Positions 1 through 14,554 are shown, counted from the first letter of the stretch. The stretch is 64,000 bases of DNA from Ectothiorhodospira sp. BSL-9 (GCF_001632845.1 NZ_CP011994.1:1870001-1934000), one strand, 5' to 3'. Made by a program: numbers and translations. Notes: generated by a model not told the origin, from the letters alone.

Positions 1-1866
<1,866 letters not shown>

Positions 1867-1970
1867 TATAACACCCAAGCAGTTTGAGGGTGTGCGGTCA
1901 TCACAACATGACATGACAACATAGCCTGGAACTTTCCCGAATTGGTGATCCATAAGGATCACACCCAGTT

Positions 1971-2089
1971 TGCCTGGCGGCCATGGCGAGTAGGAACCAC
2001 CCGATCCCATCTCGAACTCGGAAGTGAAACTGCTCAGCGCCGATGGTAGTGTGGGGCTTCCCCATGCGAGAGTAGGTCACTGCCAGGCT
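1971..2089 (+). rRNA. rrf: 5S ribosomal RNA
   Basis: About 119 nt, beginning TGCCTGGCGG and ending CTGCCAGGCT, so the two ends pair as helix I. The internal CCCATCTCGAACTCGG and GAAGTGAAAC segments are typical of bacterial 5S. It lies about 105 nt after the 23S gene, in the same transcript. The 1867-1970 spacer contains no tRNA that I can see. Confidence 0.97.
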
Positions 2090-2097
2090 CTTATCCC

Positions 2098-2132
2098 AAA
2101 ACCCCGATCGGTTACCCGGTCGGGGTTTTTTT
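2098..2132 (+). terminator. Rho-independent terminator of the rRNA operon
   Basis: The hairpin AACCCCGATCGG / CCGGTCGGGGTT has a short TTAC loop (one G-T type mismatch in the stem) and is followed by a run of T. It starts about 9 nt after the 5S gene, as expected at the end of an rRNA operon. Confidence 0.9.
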
Positions 2133-2208
2133 ATGCCCGGCGGTTGGGGGGGGCCGGGAGTGCTGGCCCCTGGCGTCAGCGTCGGTGGCCGCGTTGGGTC
2201 GGATAAAG

Positions 2209-2265
2209 CCCTCCGGGGGACGCCGTGAATACCTCCCTGTAGGCTTGGCAGCCGCTTCCCTGCGG

Positions 2266-2276
<11 letters not shown>
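2209..2276. repeat. Degenerate copy of the dispersed hairpin repeat found at 56398 and 56596
   Basis: This stretch shares the string GACGCCGTGAATAC, then a diverged CCTGTAGGCT and the CAGCCGCTTCC-TGCGGCT hairpin, with the two 115-nt units upstream of the RND adaptor gene. Only the central part is kept; the long outer stem is reduced to CCTCCGGGGG / CCCCCGG. The uvrA stop codon (2266-2268) lies inside the repeat, so the element directly abuts and partly encodes the end of uvrA. Confidence 0.7.
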
Positions 2277-5124
<2,848 letters not shown>

Positions 5125-5337
5125 GGAGTGATCGCTTCGAGGGGGCGGAAGGAGTGGATCCACCCCAGTGACAGATTGCAGGCAAACGACTAATGTAACA
5201 TGATCCCCGCCCCCCAAGCCGTCCCGGCACAGGGGGCTTGTGGGTCGGGGAGTGCGTCCGGCATCACGGATGATCCGGGCATCAGGGAATGATTCGAATC
5301 GATTTAAAACGGACCCAATGAGGCTTTAGGAGCGAAC
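5125..5337. promoter_or_regulatory. Divergent uvrA/ssb intergenic region
   Basis: This 213-nt region must hold both promoters. An AT-rich stretch (GATTCGAATCGATTTAAAAC, about 5291-5310) lies 30-50 nt upstream of ssb and is the likeliest -10 area for it. TAGGAG at 5328-5333 is a good ribosome site for ssb. I looked for a canonical LexA operator (CTG, ten bases, CAG) and found none. Confidence 0.5.
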
Positions 5338-5850
5338 ATGGCAAGAGGTATCAATAAGGTCATCCTGGTGGGCAACCTGGGGAATGACCCGGAAGTGAAA
5401 TACATGCCCAGCGGCTCGGCGGTGGCCAATGTGAGCATCGCCACCACAGATCGCTGGAAGGACAAGCAGAGCGGCGAGATGCAGGATCGCACGGAGTGGC
5501 ACCGTGTGGTGTTCTTCGGTCGTCTGGCTGAAATCGCCGGGGAGTACCTGCGCAAGGGCTCCCAGGTGTACGTGGAGGGTCGACTGCAGACCCGTAAGTG
5601 GCAGACCCAGGACGGTCAGGACCGCTACAGCACCGAGATCGTGGCCAACGAGATGCAGATGCTCGGCGGCCGGGGTGGCAGCGGAGGCGGTGGTAGCTCC
5701 AGCGACTTCGACTCCGGTGGCAGTCAATGGGGACAGAGCGGTTCCCGGGGGCAGGGTGAACCTGCATCGTCCGGCGGTGGGCAGTCCTCCGGCCAGTCGT
5801 CCGGTTCCCGCCCGGAGCCCAGTGACTTTGACGACGATATACCGTTTTAA
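5338..5850 (+). CDS. ssb: Single-stranded DNA-binding protein
   Basis: Binds and protects single-stranded DNA in replication, recombination and repair. The protein is 170 aa. It has an N-terminal OB fold starting [18 protein letters not shown] (2-19) with the conserved [21 protein letters not shown] region (about 56-77), a long Gly/Ser/Gln-rich disordered linker from about residue 113, and the acidic tail DFDDDIPF that binds partner proteins. It has a strong TAGGAG ribosome site. It is divergently transcribed from uvrA and followed by its own terminator, so it is probably monocistronic. Confidence 0.98.
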   Translation: MARGINKVILVGNLGNDPEVKYMPSGSAVANVSIATTDRWKDKQSGEMQDRTEWHRVVFFGRLAEIAGEYLRKGSQVYVEGRLQTRKWQTQDGQDRYSTEIVANEMQMLGGRGGSGGGGSSSDFDSGGSQWGQSGSRGQGEPASSGGGQSSGQSSGSRPEPSDFDDDIPF

Positions 5851-5886
5851 TTGGCACGTTTTTTAGTTTTCGTTTACTTTACCTTT

Positions 5887-5912
5887 AAGGCCCTGTTTAT
5901 CAGGGCCTTTTT
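5887..5912 (+). terminator. Rho-independent terminator after ssb
   Basis: AAGGCCCTG, TTTAT loop, CAGGGCCTT, then a short T run. It separates ssb from the restriction-modification island that follows. Confidence 0.88.
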
Positions 5913-6014
5913 GCCCCCCCCTCTAATCGACTTCGGCTGAAGTGATGATCTGTGCTTCATACCGTAAGCTGGGAAGGCCGGAACAGGCATTGAAATCATT
6001 CCAGGGAGGTCGGT

Positions 6015-8444
6015 ATGGATAAGAAGGCTCTCAGCGAACGGGACATCTGCACCAAGTTCATCACCCCGGCGCTGGAGCGTGCCGGCTGGGACATCCAGAC
6101 CCAGGTGCGCGAGGAGGTGTCGTTCACCGCCGGCCGCATCATCGTACGCGGGCGCATGCACATTCGAGGCAAGCGCCGCCGCGCCGACTACCTGCTCAAC
6201 TACCACAAGGACCAGCCTATTGCGGTGATCGAGGCCAAGGACAACAAGCACGGCCTGGGCGACGGCATGCAGCAGGCACTTGCCTACGCCGACGCCCTGG
6301 ATGTGCCCTTCGTGTTCACCAGCAATGGCGACGGCTTTCTGTTCCACGATCGCACCGGCCTGGGCAGCCAGACCGAAACCGTGCTGGGTCTCGACGACTT
6401 CCCCTCCCCCGAGATGCTCTGGGAGTGCTACTGCCGTTACAGGGGCCTTGGGCCCAGGGAACGCCCGGTGGTGGAACAGCCCTACTACGATGACGGCAGC
6501 GGTCGCAGCCCCCGCTACTACCAGCGTGTTGCCATCAACCGGACCGTGGAGGCGGTGGCCCGCGGCCAGCAGCGCATCCTGCTGGTGATGGCCACGGGCA
6601 CCGGCAAGACCTTCACCGCCTTCCAGATCATCTGGCGGCTGTGGAAGGCTAAACAGAAAAAGCGAATTCTCTTTCTGGCTGACCGCAACATTTTGGTCGA
6701 TCAGACCAAGAACAACGACTTCAAGCCTTTCGGCCAGACCATGACCAAGGTCAGCAACCGCACGGTAGACAAGTCCTACGAGGTCTATCTCTCGCTCTAC
6801 CAGGCAGTGACCGGCAGCGAGGAAGAGCAGGACATCTACCGACAGTTCTCTCCGGACTTCTTCGACCTGGTCATCATCGACGAATGCCATCGTGGCAGCG
6901 CCGCGGTGGACTCCGCCTGGCGCCGGGTACTCGACTACTTCGCCTCTGCCACCCATATCGGGCTGACCGCCACGCCCAAGGAGACGAAAGAGGTCTCCAA
7001 CAGCGACTACTTCGGCGAGCCGCTCTACACCTACTCGCTCAAGCAGGGCATCGAGGACGGCTTCCTCGCTCCCTACAAGGTTATCCGCGTGGATATCGAC
7101 CGCGACCTGCAGGGGTGGCGGCCCAGCAAGGGACAGCGTGACAAACTGGGTCAGGAGATTGAAGATCGCATCTACAATCAGAAGGATTTCGACCGGCAGA
7201 TGGTCCTGGAACCGCGCACCGAGCTGGTGGCACTCAAGATCACCGAGTTCCTGGAGGGCAGCGACCCTTACCAGAAGACCATCGTCTTCTGCGAGGACAT
7301 CGACCACGCCGAGCGCATGCGCCAGGCGCTGGTCAACCTCAATCCCAAGCGGGTGGCGGAGAATCGCAAGTACGTGATGCGCATCACCGGCGACGAGGCC
7401 GAAGGTAAAGCGGAGCTTGATAACTTCATCAACCCCGAGGAGCGCTACCCCGTCATCGCCACCACCAGCAAGCTGATGACCACCGGTGTGGACGCCCAGA
7501 CCTGCAAGTTGATCGTGCTCGACCAGCGCATCCAGTCCATGACCGAGTTCAAGCAGATCATCGGCCGTGGCACCCGCATCAACGACGACTACCAAAAACA
7601 CTGGTTCACCATCCTGGACTTCAAGAAGGCCACCGAGCTGTTCGCCGATCCCGAATTTGACGGCGACCCAGTGAAGGTCTACCAGCCTTACCCCGACGAC
7701 CCCATCACGCCGGATGACGAGCAGGCACAGAGCGATGTGGTACCGAACGGCGTGGAAGACACCCACGCTGAGTACGATGTTGAAGAAGGCGCCACCTGGC
7801 AGAGCGACGATTCCACCGCCATCCCAGGCGGTTCTCTCTTCGATGAAGATGGGGGCCAGGGCCGGCGGGTGAAGTATGTGGTCAATGATGTGAAAGTCAG
7901 CGTGGTGGCCGAGCGCGTGCAGTACCTCGGCCCGGACGGCAAGCTGATCACCGAGAGCCTGCGCGATTACACCCGTCAGAAGGTCAAGGAGCAGTTCGCC
8001 TCACTGGACGACTTCCTGCGCCGCTGGCATGAAGCCGAGCGCAAGCAGGCGATCCTCGATGAGCTGGCCGAGCAGGGCATTTTCTGGGATGAGCTGATCG
8101 CCGAGCTTGGCAGGAAGCTCGGTGACGAACCCGACCCCTTCGATGTGATCTGCCATATCGCCTTCGACCGTCCACCACTGACCCGCCGCGAGCGCGCCGA
8201 CCAGGTGAAGAAGCGCGATATCTTCAGCCGCTACGAGGGTCAGGCCCGCAGGGTTCTGGAGTCGCTGGTGGAGAAATACGCCGATGCAGGCATCACGCCC
8301 ATCGAGGATCCCAAGGTGCTCACCCTGGCCCCCTTCAGCGCCATCGGTGCCCCCATGGAGCTGGTCAAGGCCTTCGGTGGCAAGGCCGGCTACACCCGCG
8401 CCGTCCACGAACTGGAAGATGCCCTCTACCAGTTCGGTGGCTGA
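6015..8444 (+). CDS. hsdR: Type I restriction enzyme R subunit (nuclease/translocase)
   Basis: ATP-driven DNA translocase and endonuclease of a type I restriction-modification complex. The product is 809 aa. The N-terminal nuclease site is AD58...E73-A-K75, a PD-(D/E)xK pattern. SF2 helicase motifs follow: Walker A ATGTGKT (193-199), motif II DECH (289-292), motif III LTATP (316-320) and motif [13 protein letters not shown]. The C-terminal part (about 640-805) looks like the EcoEI R C-terminal domain. GGGAGG lies 6 nt before the ATG. It is first of hsdR-hsdM-hsdS-abi on one strand; the 131-nt gap before hsdM may hold a second promoter. The position between two core genes suggests acquisition as an island. 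Confidence 0.95.
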   Translation: MDKKALSERDICTKFITPALERAGWDIQTQVREEVSFTAGRIIVRGRMHIRGKRRRADYLLNYHKDQPIAVIEAKDNKHGLGDGMQQALAYADALDVPFVFTSNGDGFLFHDRTGLGSQTETVLGLDDFPSPEMLWECYCRYRGLGPRERPVVEQPYYDDGSGRSPRYYQRVAINRTVEAVARGQQRILLVMATGTGKTFTAFQIIWRLWKAKQKKRILFLADRNILVDQTKNNDFKPFGQTMTKVSNRTVDKSYEVYLSLYQAVTGSEEEQDIYRQFSPDFFDLVIIDECHRGSAAVDSAWRRVLDYFASATHIGLTATPKETKEVSNSDYFGEPLYTYSLKQGIEDGFLAPYKVIRVDIDRDLQGWRPSKGQRDKLGQEIEDRIYNQKDFDRQMVLEPRTELVALKITEFLEGSDPYQKTIVFCEDIDHAERMRQALVNLNPKRVAENRKYVMRITGDEAEGKAELDNFINPEERYPVIATTSKLMTTGVDAQTCKLIVLDQRIQSMTEFKQIIGRGTRINDDYQKHWFTILDFKKATELFADPEFDGDPVKVYQPYPDDPITPDDEQAQSDVVPNGVEDTHAEYDVEEGATWQSDDSTAIPGGSLFDEDGGQGRRVKYVVNDVKVSVVAERVQYLGPDGKLITESLRDYTRQKVKEQFASLDDFLRRWHEAERKQAILDELAEQGIFWDELIAELGRKLGDEPDPFDVICHIAFDRPPLTRRERADQVKKRDIFSRYEGQARRVLESLVEKYADAGITPIEDPKVLTLAPFSAIGAPMELVKAFGGKAGYTRAVHELEDALYQFGG

Positions 8445-8575
8445 TCGGTATCCTGTCACCCTTTTTTTCGCCTTAACCAATATGACTCAAGTCCCGATGC
8501 GGGCCGTCCTGTGCATGGTGCCTACCTGCAGATGAGCCTGCGTCCACTCAGTATTACAAGGAATCGACACCCCCC

Positions 8576-10066
8576 ATGAGTATCTCCACCACCATCAAGT
8601 CCATCCAGGACATCATGCGCAAGGACGTCGGTGTCGATGGCGATGCACAGCGTATCGGCCAGCTGGTCTGGATGCTGTTCCTGAAGATCTTCGACGACCG
8701 GGAACAGGAGTGGGAAATGTTCGACGATGCTTACCGCTCGCCGATACCCGAGCCGCTGCGCTGGCGCAACTGGGCCGCCGACCCCGAGGGCATGACCGGC
8801 GACGAGCTCAAGGACTTCGTCGACAACACGCTGTTCCCCGGCCTGCAGCTGCTGCAGCCCCGCGGCGAGGATACCCGCGCGGTGGTGATCCGCAACATCT
8901 TCGAGGACGCCTACAACTACATGAAGTCCGGCCAGTTGATGCGTCAGGTCATCAACAAACTGCAGGACGGCATCGACTTCAACACCCAGGCAGACCGCCA
9001 CCAGCTCGGCGACATGTATGAGCAGATCCTCAAGGATCTGCAAAGCGCCGGCAACGCCGGCGAGTTCTATACCCCGCGGGCGGTGACCGAGTTCATGGTC
9101 AACCGGGTGGACCCCAGGCTTGATGAGATGGTGATGGACCCGGCCTGCGGCACGGGTGGCTTTCTTACCTGCACCATTGAGCACAAGCGCAGCCACTACG
9201 TGCAGACCCCGGAAGACGAGCAGAGCCTGCAGGCCAGCATTCGCGGCATCGAGAAGAAGCCCTTGCCCCATCTGCTGGCCACCACCAACCTGATCCTCCA
9301 TGGCATCGAGGTGCCGGAGCAGATCCGCCACGACAATGCCCTGGCCCGCCCGCTGATCAGTTGGGGACCCAAGGAACGGGTAGACGTGATCATCGCCAAC
9401 CCGCCCTTCGGCGGCATGGAGGAAGACGGCATCGAGACCAACTTCCCCCAGGCCTTCCGCACCCGGGAAACCGCCGATCTGTTCATGACGCTGTTCATCC
9501 AGCTGCTCAAGGAGGGCGGCCGCGCTGGCGTGGTGCTACCGGACGGCTTTCTCTTCGGCGAGGGCATGAAAACCCGCCTCAAGGAGAAACTGCTCACCGA
9601 GTGCAATCTGCACACCATCGTTCGCCTGCCCAACGGGGTGTTCAGCCCCTATACCGGCATCAAGACCAACCTGCTGTTCTTCACCAAGGGCCAGCCCACC
9701 GAGCAGATCTGGTACTACGAGCACCCCTATCCCGAGGGCTACAAGAGCTACAGCAAGACCAAGCCCATGCGCTTTGCCGAATTTGCCACCGAGATCGACT
9801 GGTGGGGTGACGAGAGCGACGGCTTCGCCAGTCGCCAGGAGACCGAGCAGGCCTGGAAGGTCGGCATTGAGGAGATCAAGGCGCGTAACTACAACCTGGA
9901 TATCAAGAACCCCTGGAAGGGCGAGCAAGTCAGCCACGACCCCGACGAGCTACTGGCCAAGTACGCCCAGCAGCAGGCCGAGATCCAGGAACTGCGTGAC
10001 CAGATCAAGCAGATCCTCGGCGATGCGCTGAACCATGCCACCAAAGAGAAGAAGGGCCAGGCATGA
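8576..10066 (+). CDS. hsdM: Type I restriction-modification N6-adenine methyltransferase M subunit
   Basis: Modification subunit; with HsdS it methylates adenine in the recognition sequence using S-adenosylmethionine. It is 496 aa, with an N-terminal helical HsdM_N domain (1-150), the AdoMet-binding motif I DPACGTGG (188-195), the catalytic NPPF (275-278) and a C-terminal coiled segment (about 450-485) that probably contacts HsdS. The stop overlaps the hsdS start in ATGA, so the two are translationally coupled. All catalytic motifs are present, so I expect an active methylase. Confidence 0.96.
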   Translation: MSISTTIKSIQDIMRKDVGVDGDAQRIGQLVWMLFLKIFDDREQEWEMFDDAYRSPIPEPLRWRNWAADPEGMTGDELKDFVDNTLFPGLQLLQPRGEDTRAVVIRNIFEDAYNYMKSGQLMRQVINKLQDGIDFNTQADRHQLGDMYEQILKDLQSAGNAGEFYTPRAVTEFMVNRVDPRLDEMVMDPACGTGGFLTCTIEHKRSHYVQTPEDEQSLQASIRGIEKKPLPHLLATTNLILHGIEVPEQIRHDNALARPLISWGPKERVDVIIANPPFGGMEEDGIETNFPQAFRTRETADLFMTLFIQLLKEGGRAGVVLPDGFLFGEGMKTRLKEKLLTECNLHTIVRLPNGVFSPYTGIKTNLLFFTKGQPTEQIWYYEHPYPEGYKSYSKTKPMRFAEFATEIDWWGDESDGFASRQETEQAWKVGIEEIKARNYNLDIKNPWKGEQVSHDPDELLAKYAQQQAEIQELRDQIKQILGDALNHATKEKKGQA

Positions 10067-11811
10067 GTGCTCGCGACCTGATTACCGACCACCTCGACCT
10101 CTGGACTGGCGCTGTTACTTTCAGGTCGACGGCAGGCCGAGGGAAGAATGGAAAGATCGAACTCACCGGCATCAAGAAGCTGCGCGAGCTGATTCTGGAA
10201 CTCGCTGTGCGTGGCAAGCTGGTGGACCAGGACCCCAATGATGAACCCGCCAGCGTGCTGCTGGAGAAGATCGCCGAGGAGAAGGCGCGGTTGGTTAGGG
10301 AAGGGAAGATCAAGAAGCCAAAGAAGCTGCCGGAGATTGCCGAGGAAGATAAGCCGTTTGAGCTGACGGATGGGTGGGCCTGGGCAAGAATATGGGATAT
10401 CTCGGAACTTATAACATCTGGATCTCGCGACTGGGCCAAGCATTATTCTGATTATGGCGCCATATTCATCACAATGGGAAACCTTTCCCGCGGGGACTAT
10501 AAGCTCAGGCTGGACAATATACGCTATGTTTCCCCGCCCGCTGGCGGCGAAGGCGCTAGAACATCACTTCAAGCCGGAGACTTGGTGGTTTCTATCACAG
10601 GAGATGTTGGAAACCTCGGTCTGATACCCGAAGGGTTTGGCGAGGCATACATAAATCAACACTCCTGCTTGGTACGCTTCAGCTCACTTTGCAGAAACCG
10701 CTATCATGCAGAGTTCTTTAGAAGCCCCAGCGCAAAGACTCAGTTTGATGAGCCACAGCGTGGTGTGAAAAATAGCTTCCGCTTGAGCGATATGGGTGAG
10801 ATGCGGATTCCGTTACCCCCACTTCAAGAGCAGCACCGCATCGTCGAAAAAGTCGATGAGCTTATGGCCCTCTGCGATCGGCTGGAGCAGCAGGTCGGTG
10901 ACCAGCTGGAAGCCCATGAGGTGCTGGTCGACACCCTTCTCGATGCCTTGACCCGTTCCGCCGATGCTGAGGAACTGAGCCGGAGTTGGGCCCGCGTTGC
11001 CGAGCATTTTGATACCCTCTTCACCACCGAAGCCAGCATCGACAAGCTGAAGCAGATCATTCTTCAGCTGGCAGTGATGGGGCGGCTGGTGGAGCAGGAC
11101 CCCAATGATGAATCGGCCAGCGTGCTGCTGGAACGTATCGAAGAGGCGAAGGCCCGGTTAGTAAATAAAGGGAAGATCAAGAAGCCCAAAAAACCTCACT
11201 TTCCCTCAGATCAAGACAAGATTTTCCCCCTGCCAGGTGGTTGGGAGTGGGCAAGCATCGCCTCTACAGGGATTACTTCAACAGGAAAAACTCCCAGCAC
11301 CAAAGAGAAGCATTTTTTTGATGGCGACATACCGTTTATCGGCCCTGGGCAAATAACAGCAGGAGGAGAAGTCACTCAGCCAGAGAAGTTTTTGTCTGAG
11401 ACAGGTCTTATTGAGTCGGAAGAAGCTGTACCTAATGACTTGGTGGTTGTTTGCATCGGCGGGTCTATAGGGAAATGCGCAAAAATTCATACGCGATGTG
11501 GGTTTAATCAGCAGATCAACAAGGTTTGTCCAATACTAGTCCACCCTGACTACCTTCTCTCAACGCTTTCCACAGACTTTGTGCGCCAGAGTATCTTGGA
11601 AAAGTCTACCGGATCAGCGACGCCTATAATTAATCGTTCCAAGTGGGAAGCCATTTGCATCCCTCTGCCACCCATCAATGAACAACACCGCATCGTCGAA
11701 AAAGTCGACGAGCTGATGGCCCTTTGCGACCAGCTCAAGGCCCGCCTGACCGAGGCCGGTGAGACACGGACTCACCTCGCCGAGGCGATGGTGGATCAGG
11801 CGGTGAACTGA
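10063..11811 (+). CDS. hsdS: Type I restriction-modification specificity subunit S
   Basis: DNA-recognition subunit shared by the methylase and restriction complexes. The 582-aa protein has two half-subunits. Conserved helical repeats at 37-89 and 327-378 are near duplicates (both contain DPNDE and KIKKPKK). Two different target-recognition domains sit at about 104-250 and 393-535, each followed by a shared EQHRIVEKVDELMALCD segment (256-272, 540-556). Two TRDs imply a bipartite target; the site cannot be read from sequence. The TRD-coding parts (about 10372-10812 and 11239-11667) look clearly more AT-rich than the rest of the operon, as expected if TRDs are exchanged by recombination. The start overlaps hsdM by 4 nt and the end overlaps the abi gene by 1 nt. 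Confidence 0.95.
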   Translation: MSARDLITDHLDLWTGAVTFRSTAGRGKNGKIELTGIKKLRELILELAVRGKLVDQDPNDEPASVLLEKIAEEKARLVREGKIKKPKKLPEIAEEDKPFELTDGWAWARIWDISELITSGSRDWAKHYSDYGAIFITMGNLSRGDYKLRLDNIRYVSPPAGGEGARTSLQAGDLVVSITGDVGNLGLIPEGFGEAYINQHSCLVRFSSLCRNRYHAEFFRSPSAKTQFDEPQRGVKNSFRLSDMGEMRIPLPPLQEQHRIVEKVDELMALCDRLEQQVGDQLEAHEVLVDTLLDALTRSADAEELSRSWARVAEHFDTLFTTEASIDKLKQIILQLAVMGRLVEQDPNDESASVLLERIEEAKARLVNKGKIKKPKKPHFPSDQDKIFPLPGGWEWASIASTGITSTGKTPSTKEKHFFDGDIPFIGPGQITAGGEVTQPEKFLSETGLIESEEAVPNDLVVVCIGGSIGKCAKIHTRCGFNQQINKVCPILVHPDYLLSTLSTDFVRQSILEKSTGSATPIINRSKWEAICIPLPPINEQHRIVEKVDELMALCDQLKARLTEAGETRTHLAEAMVDQAVN

Positions 11812-12788
11812 TGGCCTATGATCGCCCCTGGAAATCGTTCGAGGAGCAGATCGCGATTCTGCAATCGCGAGGTATGGAGGTTGCTGATGAGGCAGCCGCC
11901 CTGGAATACCTGAAGCGCGTCGGCTACTACCGGCTGAGCGCCTACTGGTATCCATTCCGGATTTTCAAAACGGTGGGCCACGACCGCCAAGGGAGGCCGA
12001 TCACACAGGCCACCGATCAGTTCGTTCCCAACACCCAGTTCGTCGATGCGGTGCGCCTCTACCTGTTCGACAAGGAACTCCGGCTACGCCTGACCGATGC
12101 CCTGGAGCGGATCGAGATCGCCTTGCGGGTCGACATCGCCCACCTGCTGGGTGAGAGAGATGCCTTTGCCCACCTGCATCGTGACACCTTTCATCCATCA
12201 TTCGCCCGGAAAAGGTTCGGGCGCGACCCACGCGATACCTTCGAAAAGTGGCAGGCGCGCTGCGAGGGAATGGAAAGGCGTTCCAAGGAGGACTTCGTCC
12301 AGCACTACCGACAGAAGCACGGCCCACGCCTGCCGATCTGGGTCGCCGTGGAGACCTGGGACTTCGGAACCCTCTCGCAGCTATTCGCGATGATGAAGGT
12401 GCCTGACCAACGACGCATCGCTCGTAAGTACGGTGTGCTGGACTGGGCAGTCTTTCAGAGCTGGCTGCGCTCCCTCAACTATCTGCGCAATGTCTGCGCC
12501 CACCACAGCAGGCTCTGGAACCGCAACGTCATCGACCAGCCCAAGCTGCCTGAGCTGGGCACTCTATCGTGGTGCGATGATTTCCATGGGCAGCCGCAGT
12601 TGATCGCTCGACCCTTCCTGCTGCTGAGCATTGTGCGACACATGACAAAGGTGGTCTGCGCGGATACTGGCTGGCACCTTCGCCTTGAGGCGCATCTGAT
12701 GACCTTCCCGGCACCGCATGCACAGCGCCGGCTCTCACTGGAGGATATGGGCGCACCAGTCGGCTGGGAGCGATGGTGGTCGACTTGA
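11811..12788 (+). CDS. Abi_2 (AbiD/AbiF-like) abortive-infection family protein, HEPN-like
   Basis: Product of 325 aa resembling the Abi_2 family: an N-terminal YLKRVGYYRLSAYWYPFR segment (33-50), a central LRLTDALERIEIALRVDIAH helix (92-111) and a C-terminal SLNYLRNVCAHHSRLWNR block (221-238). The last contains R226-N-V-C-A-H231, which fits the R-(polar)-x3-H signature of HEPN ribonucleases and is the only obvious candidate active site. Known members block phage growth in lactococci and are thought to act on RNA; that activity here is inference. Its ATG overlaps the hsdS stop (TGATG), so it is translationally coupled to the restriction operon, pointing to a second-line defence or guard role. 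A different, non-defence RNA-related role cannot be excluded. Confidence 0.85.
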   Translation: MAYDRPWKSFEEQIAILQSRGMEVADEAAALEYLKRVGYYRLSAYWYPFRIFKTVGHDRQGRPITQATDQFVPNTQFVDAVRLYLFDKELRLRLTDALERIEIALRVDIAHLLGERDAFAHLHRDTFHPSFARKRFGRDPRDTFEKWQARCEGMERRSKEDFVQHYRQKHGPRLPIWVAVETWDFGTLSQLFAMMKVPDQRRIARKYGVLDWAVFQSWLRSLNYLRNVCAHHSRLWNRNVIDQPKLPELGTLSWCDDFHGQPQLIARPFLLLSIVRHMTKVVCADTGWHLRLEAHLMTFPAPHAQRRLSLEDMGAPVGWERWWST

Positions 12789-13132
12789 GGGCCTGAGCGG
12801 CAGACAAATAAGAACCCCCGCGTAAGCTCGTGCGAGCCAAGAGGCGGGGGCCGTGTTACCAACCAGCATAGAGCACAGCCCTGGAAACGACAAGAACTTC
12901 AGCTACCATCGCCATAAGGTGTGGACTGACCATCAACCAGGGCATCTGGGATCTGGCACGCTGCTGCAGCCTCATCGCTGGCGGCGGCGCGGCCTGTTTG
13001 AGCCCTGCCGAGCGGATGAGTACCGCTTTGCTGACGAGCCAGGCAAAATGACGTTGCCGGAACCGGCCTCCCTGGAAGATCACACCCCCTTCGGCCCGCG
13101 ACATTCGCGCCCATCAGGTTTAAAATCCTCCC
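12789..13132. other. Gene-poor junction between the R-M island and the miaB block
   Basis: No convincing gene in 344 nt. Open frames on both strands (for example minus 12856-13104, 82 codons) have no domain I recognise and may be a decayed gene. A hairpin lies at 12815-12850. AGGTTTAAAATCC just before 13133 is the likeliest -10 area of the miaB operon. No direct repeat or tRNA marking an attachment site was seen. Confidence 0.5.
12815..12850 (-). terminator. Nested hairpin, possible terminator
   Basis: Outer stem CCCCCGC / GCGGGGG encloses a second perfect hairpin GCTCG-TG-CGAGC. On the minus strand it is followed by GTTCTTATTTG, a T-rich tract, while the plus side has none. That fits termination of minus-strand transcription, although no intact minus-strand gene lies before it. 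It could also simply end the abi transcript. Confidence 0.45.
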
Positions 13133-14503
13133 ATGACTCTCAAGATCCACATCCAGACCCACGGCTGCCAGATGAACGAGTATGACTCGGGCAAGATGGT
13201 GGACGTGCTGCGGGCCTCCCATGGGGCGGAGTTGACGGACGATCCTGCTTCGGCCGATCTGTTGCTGCTCAATACCTGCTCCATCCGCGAGAAGGCCCAG
13301 GAGAAGGTCTTTTCGTTGCTGGGTCGATGGCGCCAGCTCAAGGAGAATCGTCCCGGTGTGCTGATCGGCGTGGGGGGGTGCGTGGCCAGCCAGGAGGGCG
13401 AGGTGCTGCGTGAGCGGGCACCCTTTGTGGATCTGGTGTTCGGGCCACAGACCCTGCATCGTCTGCCGCAGATGCTGGATCGCGCCCGCCGGGAGCATCA
13501 GCCGGTGGTGGATGTCTCCTTCCCCGAGATCGAGAAGTTCGATTGCCTGCCCGAACCCCGGGCCGAGGGGCCCACGGCCTTTGTCTCGGTGATGGAGGGG
13601 TGCAGCAAGTACTGCACCTACTGTGTGGTTCCCTTCACCCGGGGCGAGGAGATCAGTCGGCCCTTCGACGATGTGCTGGCCGAGGTGGCGCAACTGGCGG
13701 CCCAGGGGGTGCGCGAAGTGAACCTGCTGGGGCAGAACGTGAATGCCTATCGTGGCCCCATGCATGATGGCGAGATCGCCGATCTGGCCCTGCTGATTCA
13801 TTATGTGGCGGCCGTGGACGGCATCGACCGCATCCGTTTCACCACCTCCCACCCGGTGGAGTTCTCCGACAGCCTCATCCAGGCCTTTGCCGATGTGCCG
13901 GAGCTGGCCAGCCACCTGCACCTGCCGGTGCAGAGCGGCTCGGACCGCATCCTGGCGGCCATGAAGCGCGGCCACACGGCCCTGGAGTACAAGTCCCGCA
14001 TCCGCCGTCTGCGGGAAGCCCGGCCGGATCTGTCCCTGTCCTCGGATTTCATCGTGGGCTTCCCGGGCGAGACCGATACCGACTTCGAGGCCACCATGCG
14101 GCTGATCGAAGAGCTGGGATTCGATCAATCCTTCAGTTTCATCTACAGCCCCCGCCCGGGCACACCGGCTGCCAATCTGGAGGACTCGGTACCCCTGGGG
14201 GTGAAGAAGGCGCGGCTGCAACGGTTGCAGGATCGCATCAACGCATCGGCGCGGGCCATCAGCGAGGCCATGGTGGGTTCGGTGGAAACCGTGCTGGTGG
14301 AAGGCCCTTCCCGCAAGGATCCCGCCTTCATGGCCGGACGCACTGCCAATCACCGCATGGTCAACTTCCCCGGTGGCCCGGAGCTGTTGGGGCAGTTTGT
14401 TCCCGTGCGCATCACCGAGGCCATGAGCAACTCCCTGCGCGGTGAGCTCGTGAGTGATCCGGCACAAGCACAACCGACGCCCGTGGCGGCGAACGGCGCC
14501 TGA
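13133..14503 (+). CDS. miaB: tRNA-2-methylthio-N6-dimethylallyladenosine synthase MiaB
   Basis: Radical-SAM methylthiotransferase that modifies A37 of tRNAs reading UNN codons. The 456-aa protein carries the three UPF0004 cysteines C12, C49 and C83 for one 4Fe-4S cluster and the radical-SAM C157-x3-C161-x2-C164 for the other, followed by the SAM barrel and a C-terminal TRAM-like segment (about 375-440). It starts the miaB-phoH-ybeY-corC-lnt series typical of gammaproteobacteria. No strong ribosome site precedes the ATG. Confidence 0.97.
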   Translation: MTLKIHIQTHGCQMNEYDSGKMVDVLRASHGAELTDDPASADLLLLNTCSIREKAQEKVFSLLGRWRQLKENRPGVLIGVGGCVASQEGEVLRERAPFVDLVFGPQTLHRLPQMLDRARREHQPVVDVSFPEIEKFDCLPEPRAEGPTAFVSVMEGCSKYCTYCVVPFTRGEEISRPFDDVLAEVAQLAAQGVREVNLLGQNVNAYRGPMHDGEIADLALLIHYVAAVDGIDRIRFTTSHPVEFSDSLIQAFADVPELASHLHLPVQSGSDRILAAMKRGHTALEYKSRIRRLREARPDLSLSSDFIVGFPGETDTDFEATMRLIEELGFDQSFSFIYSPRPGTPAANLEDSVPLGVKKARLQRLQDRINASARAISEAMVGSVETVLVEGPSRKDPAFMAGRTANHRMVNFPGGPELLGQFVPVRITEAMSNSLRGELVSDPAQAQPTPVAANGA

Positions 14504-14554
14504 TCCAGCTATACTTTTCAAGACACGCAACACGTCCAGTGGCCTGACCCGACC

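Noticed and set aside
1867-1970. A tRNA in the 23S-5S spacer
   Set aside because: No cloverleaf or T-loop GGTTCGA-type sequence is visible in the 104 nt.
5874-7766. A 630-codon minus-strand frame over hsdR
   Set aside because: Its sequence shows no domain and it mirrors HsdR codon structure; hsdR motifs are intact on the plus strand.
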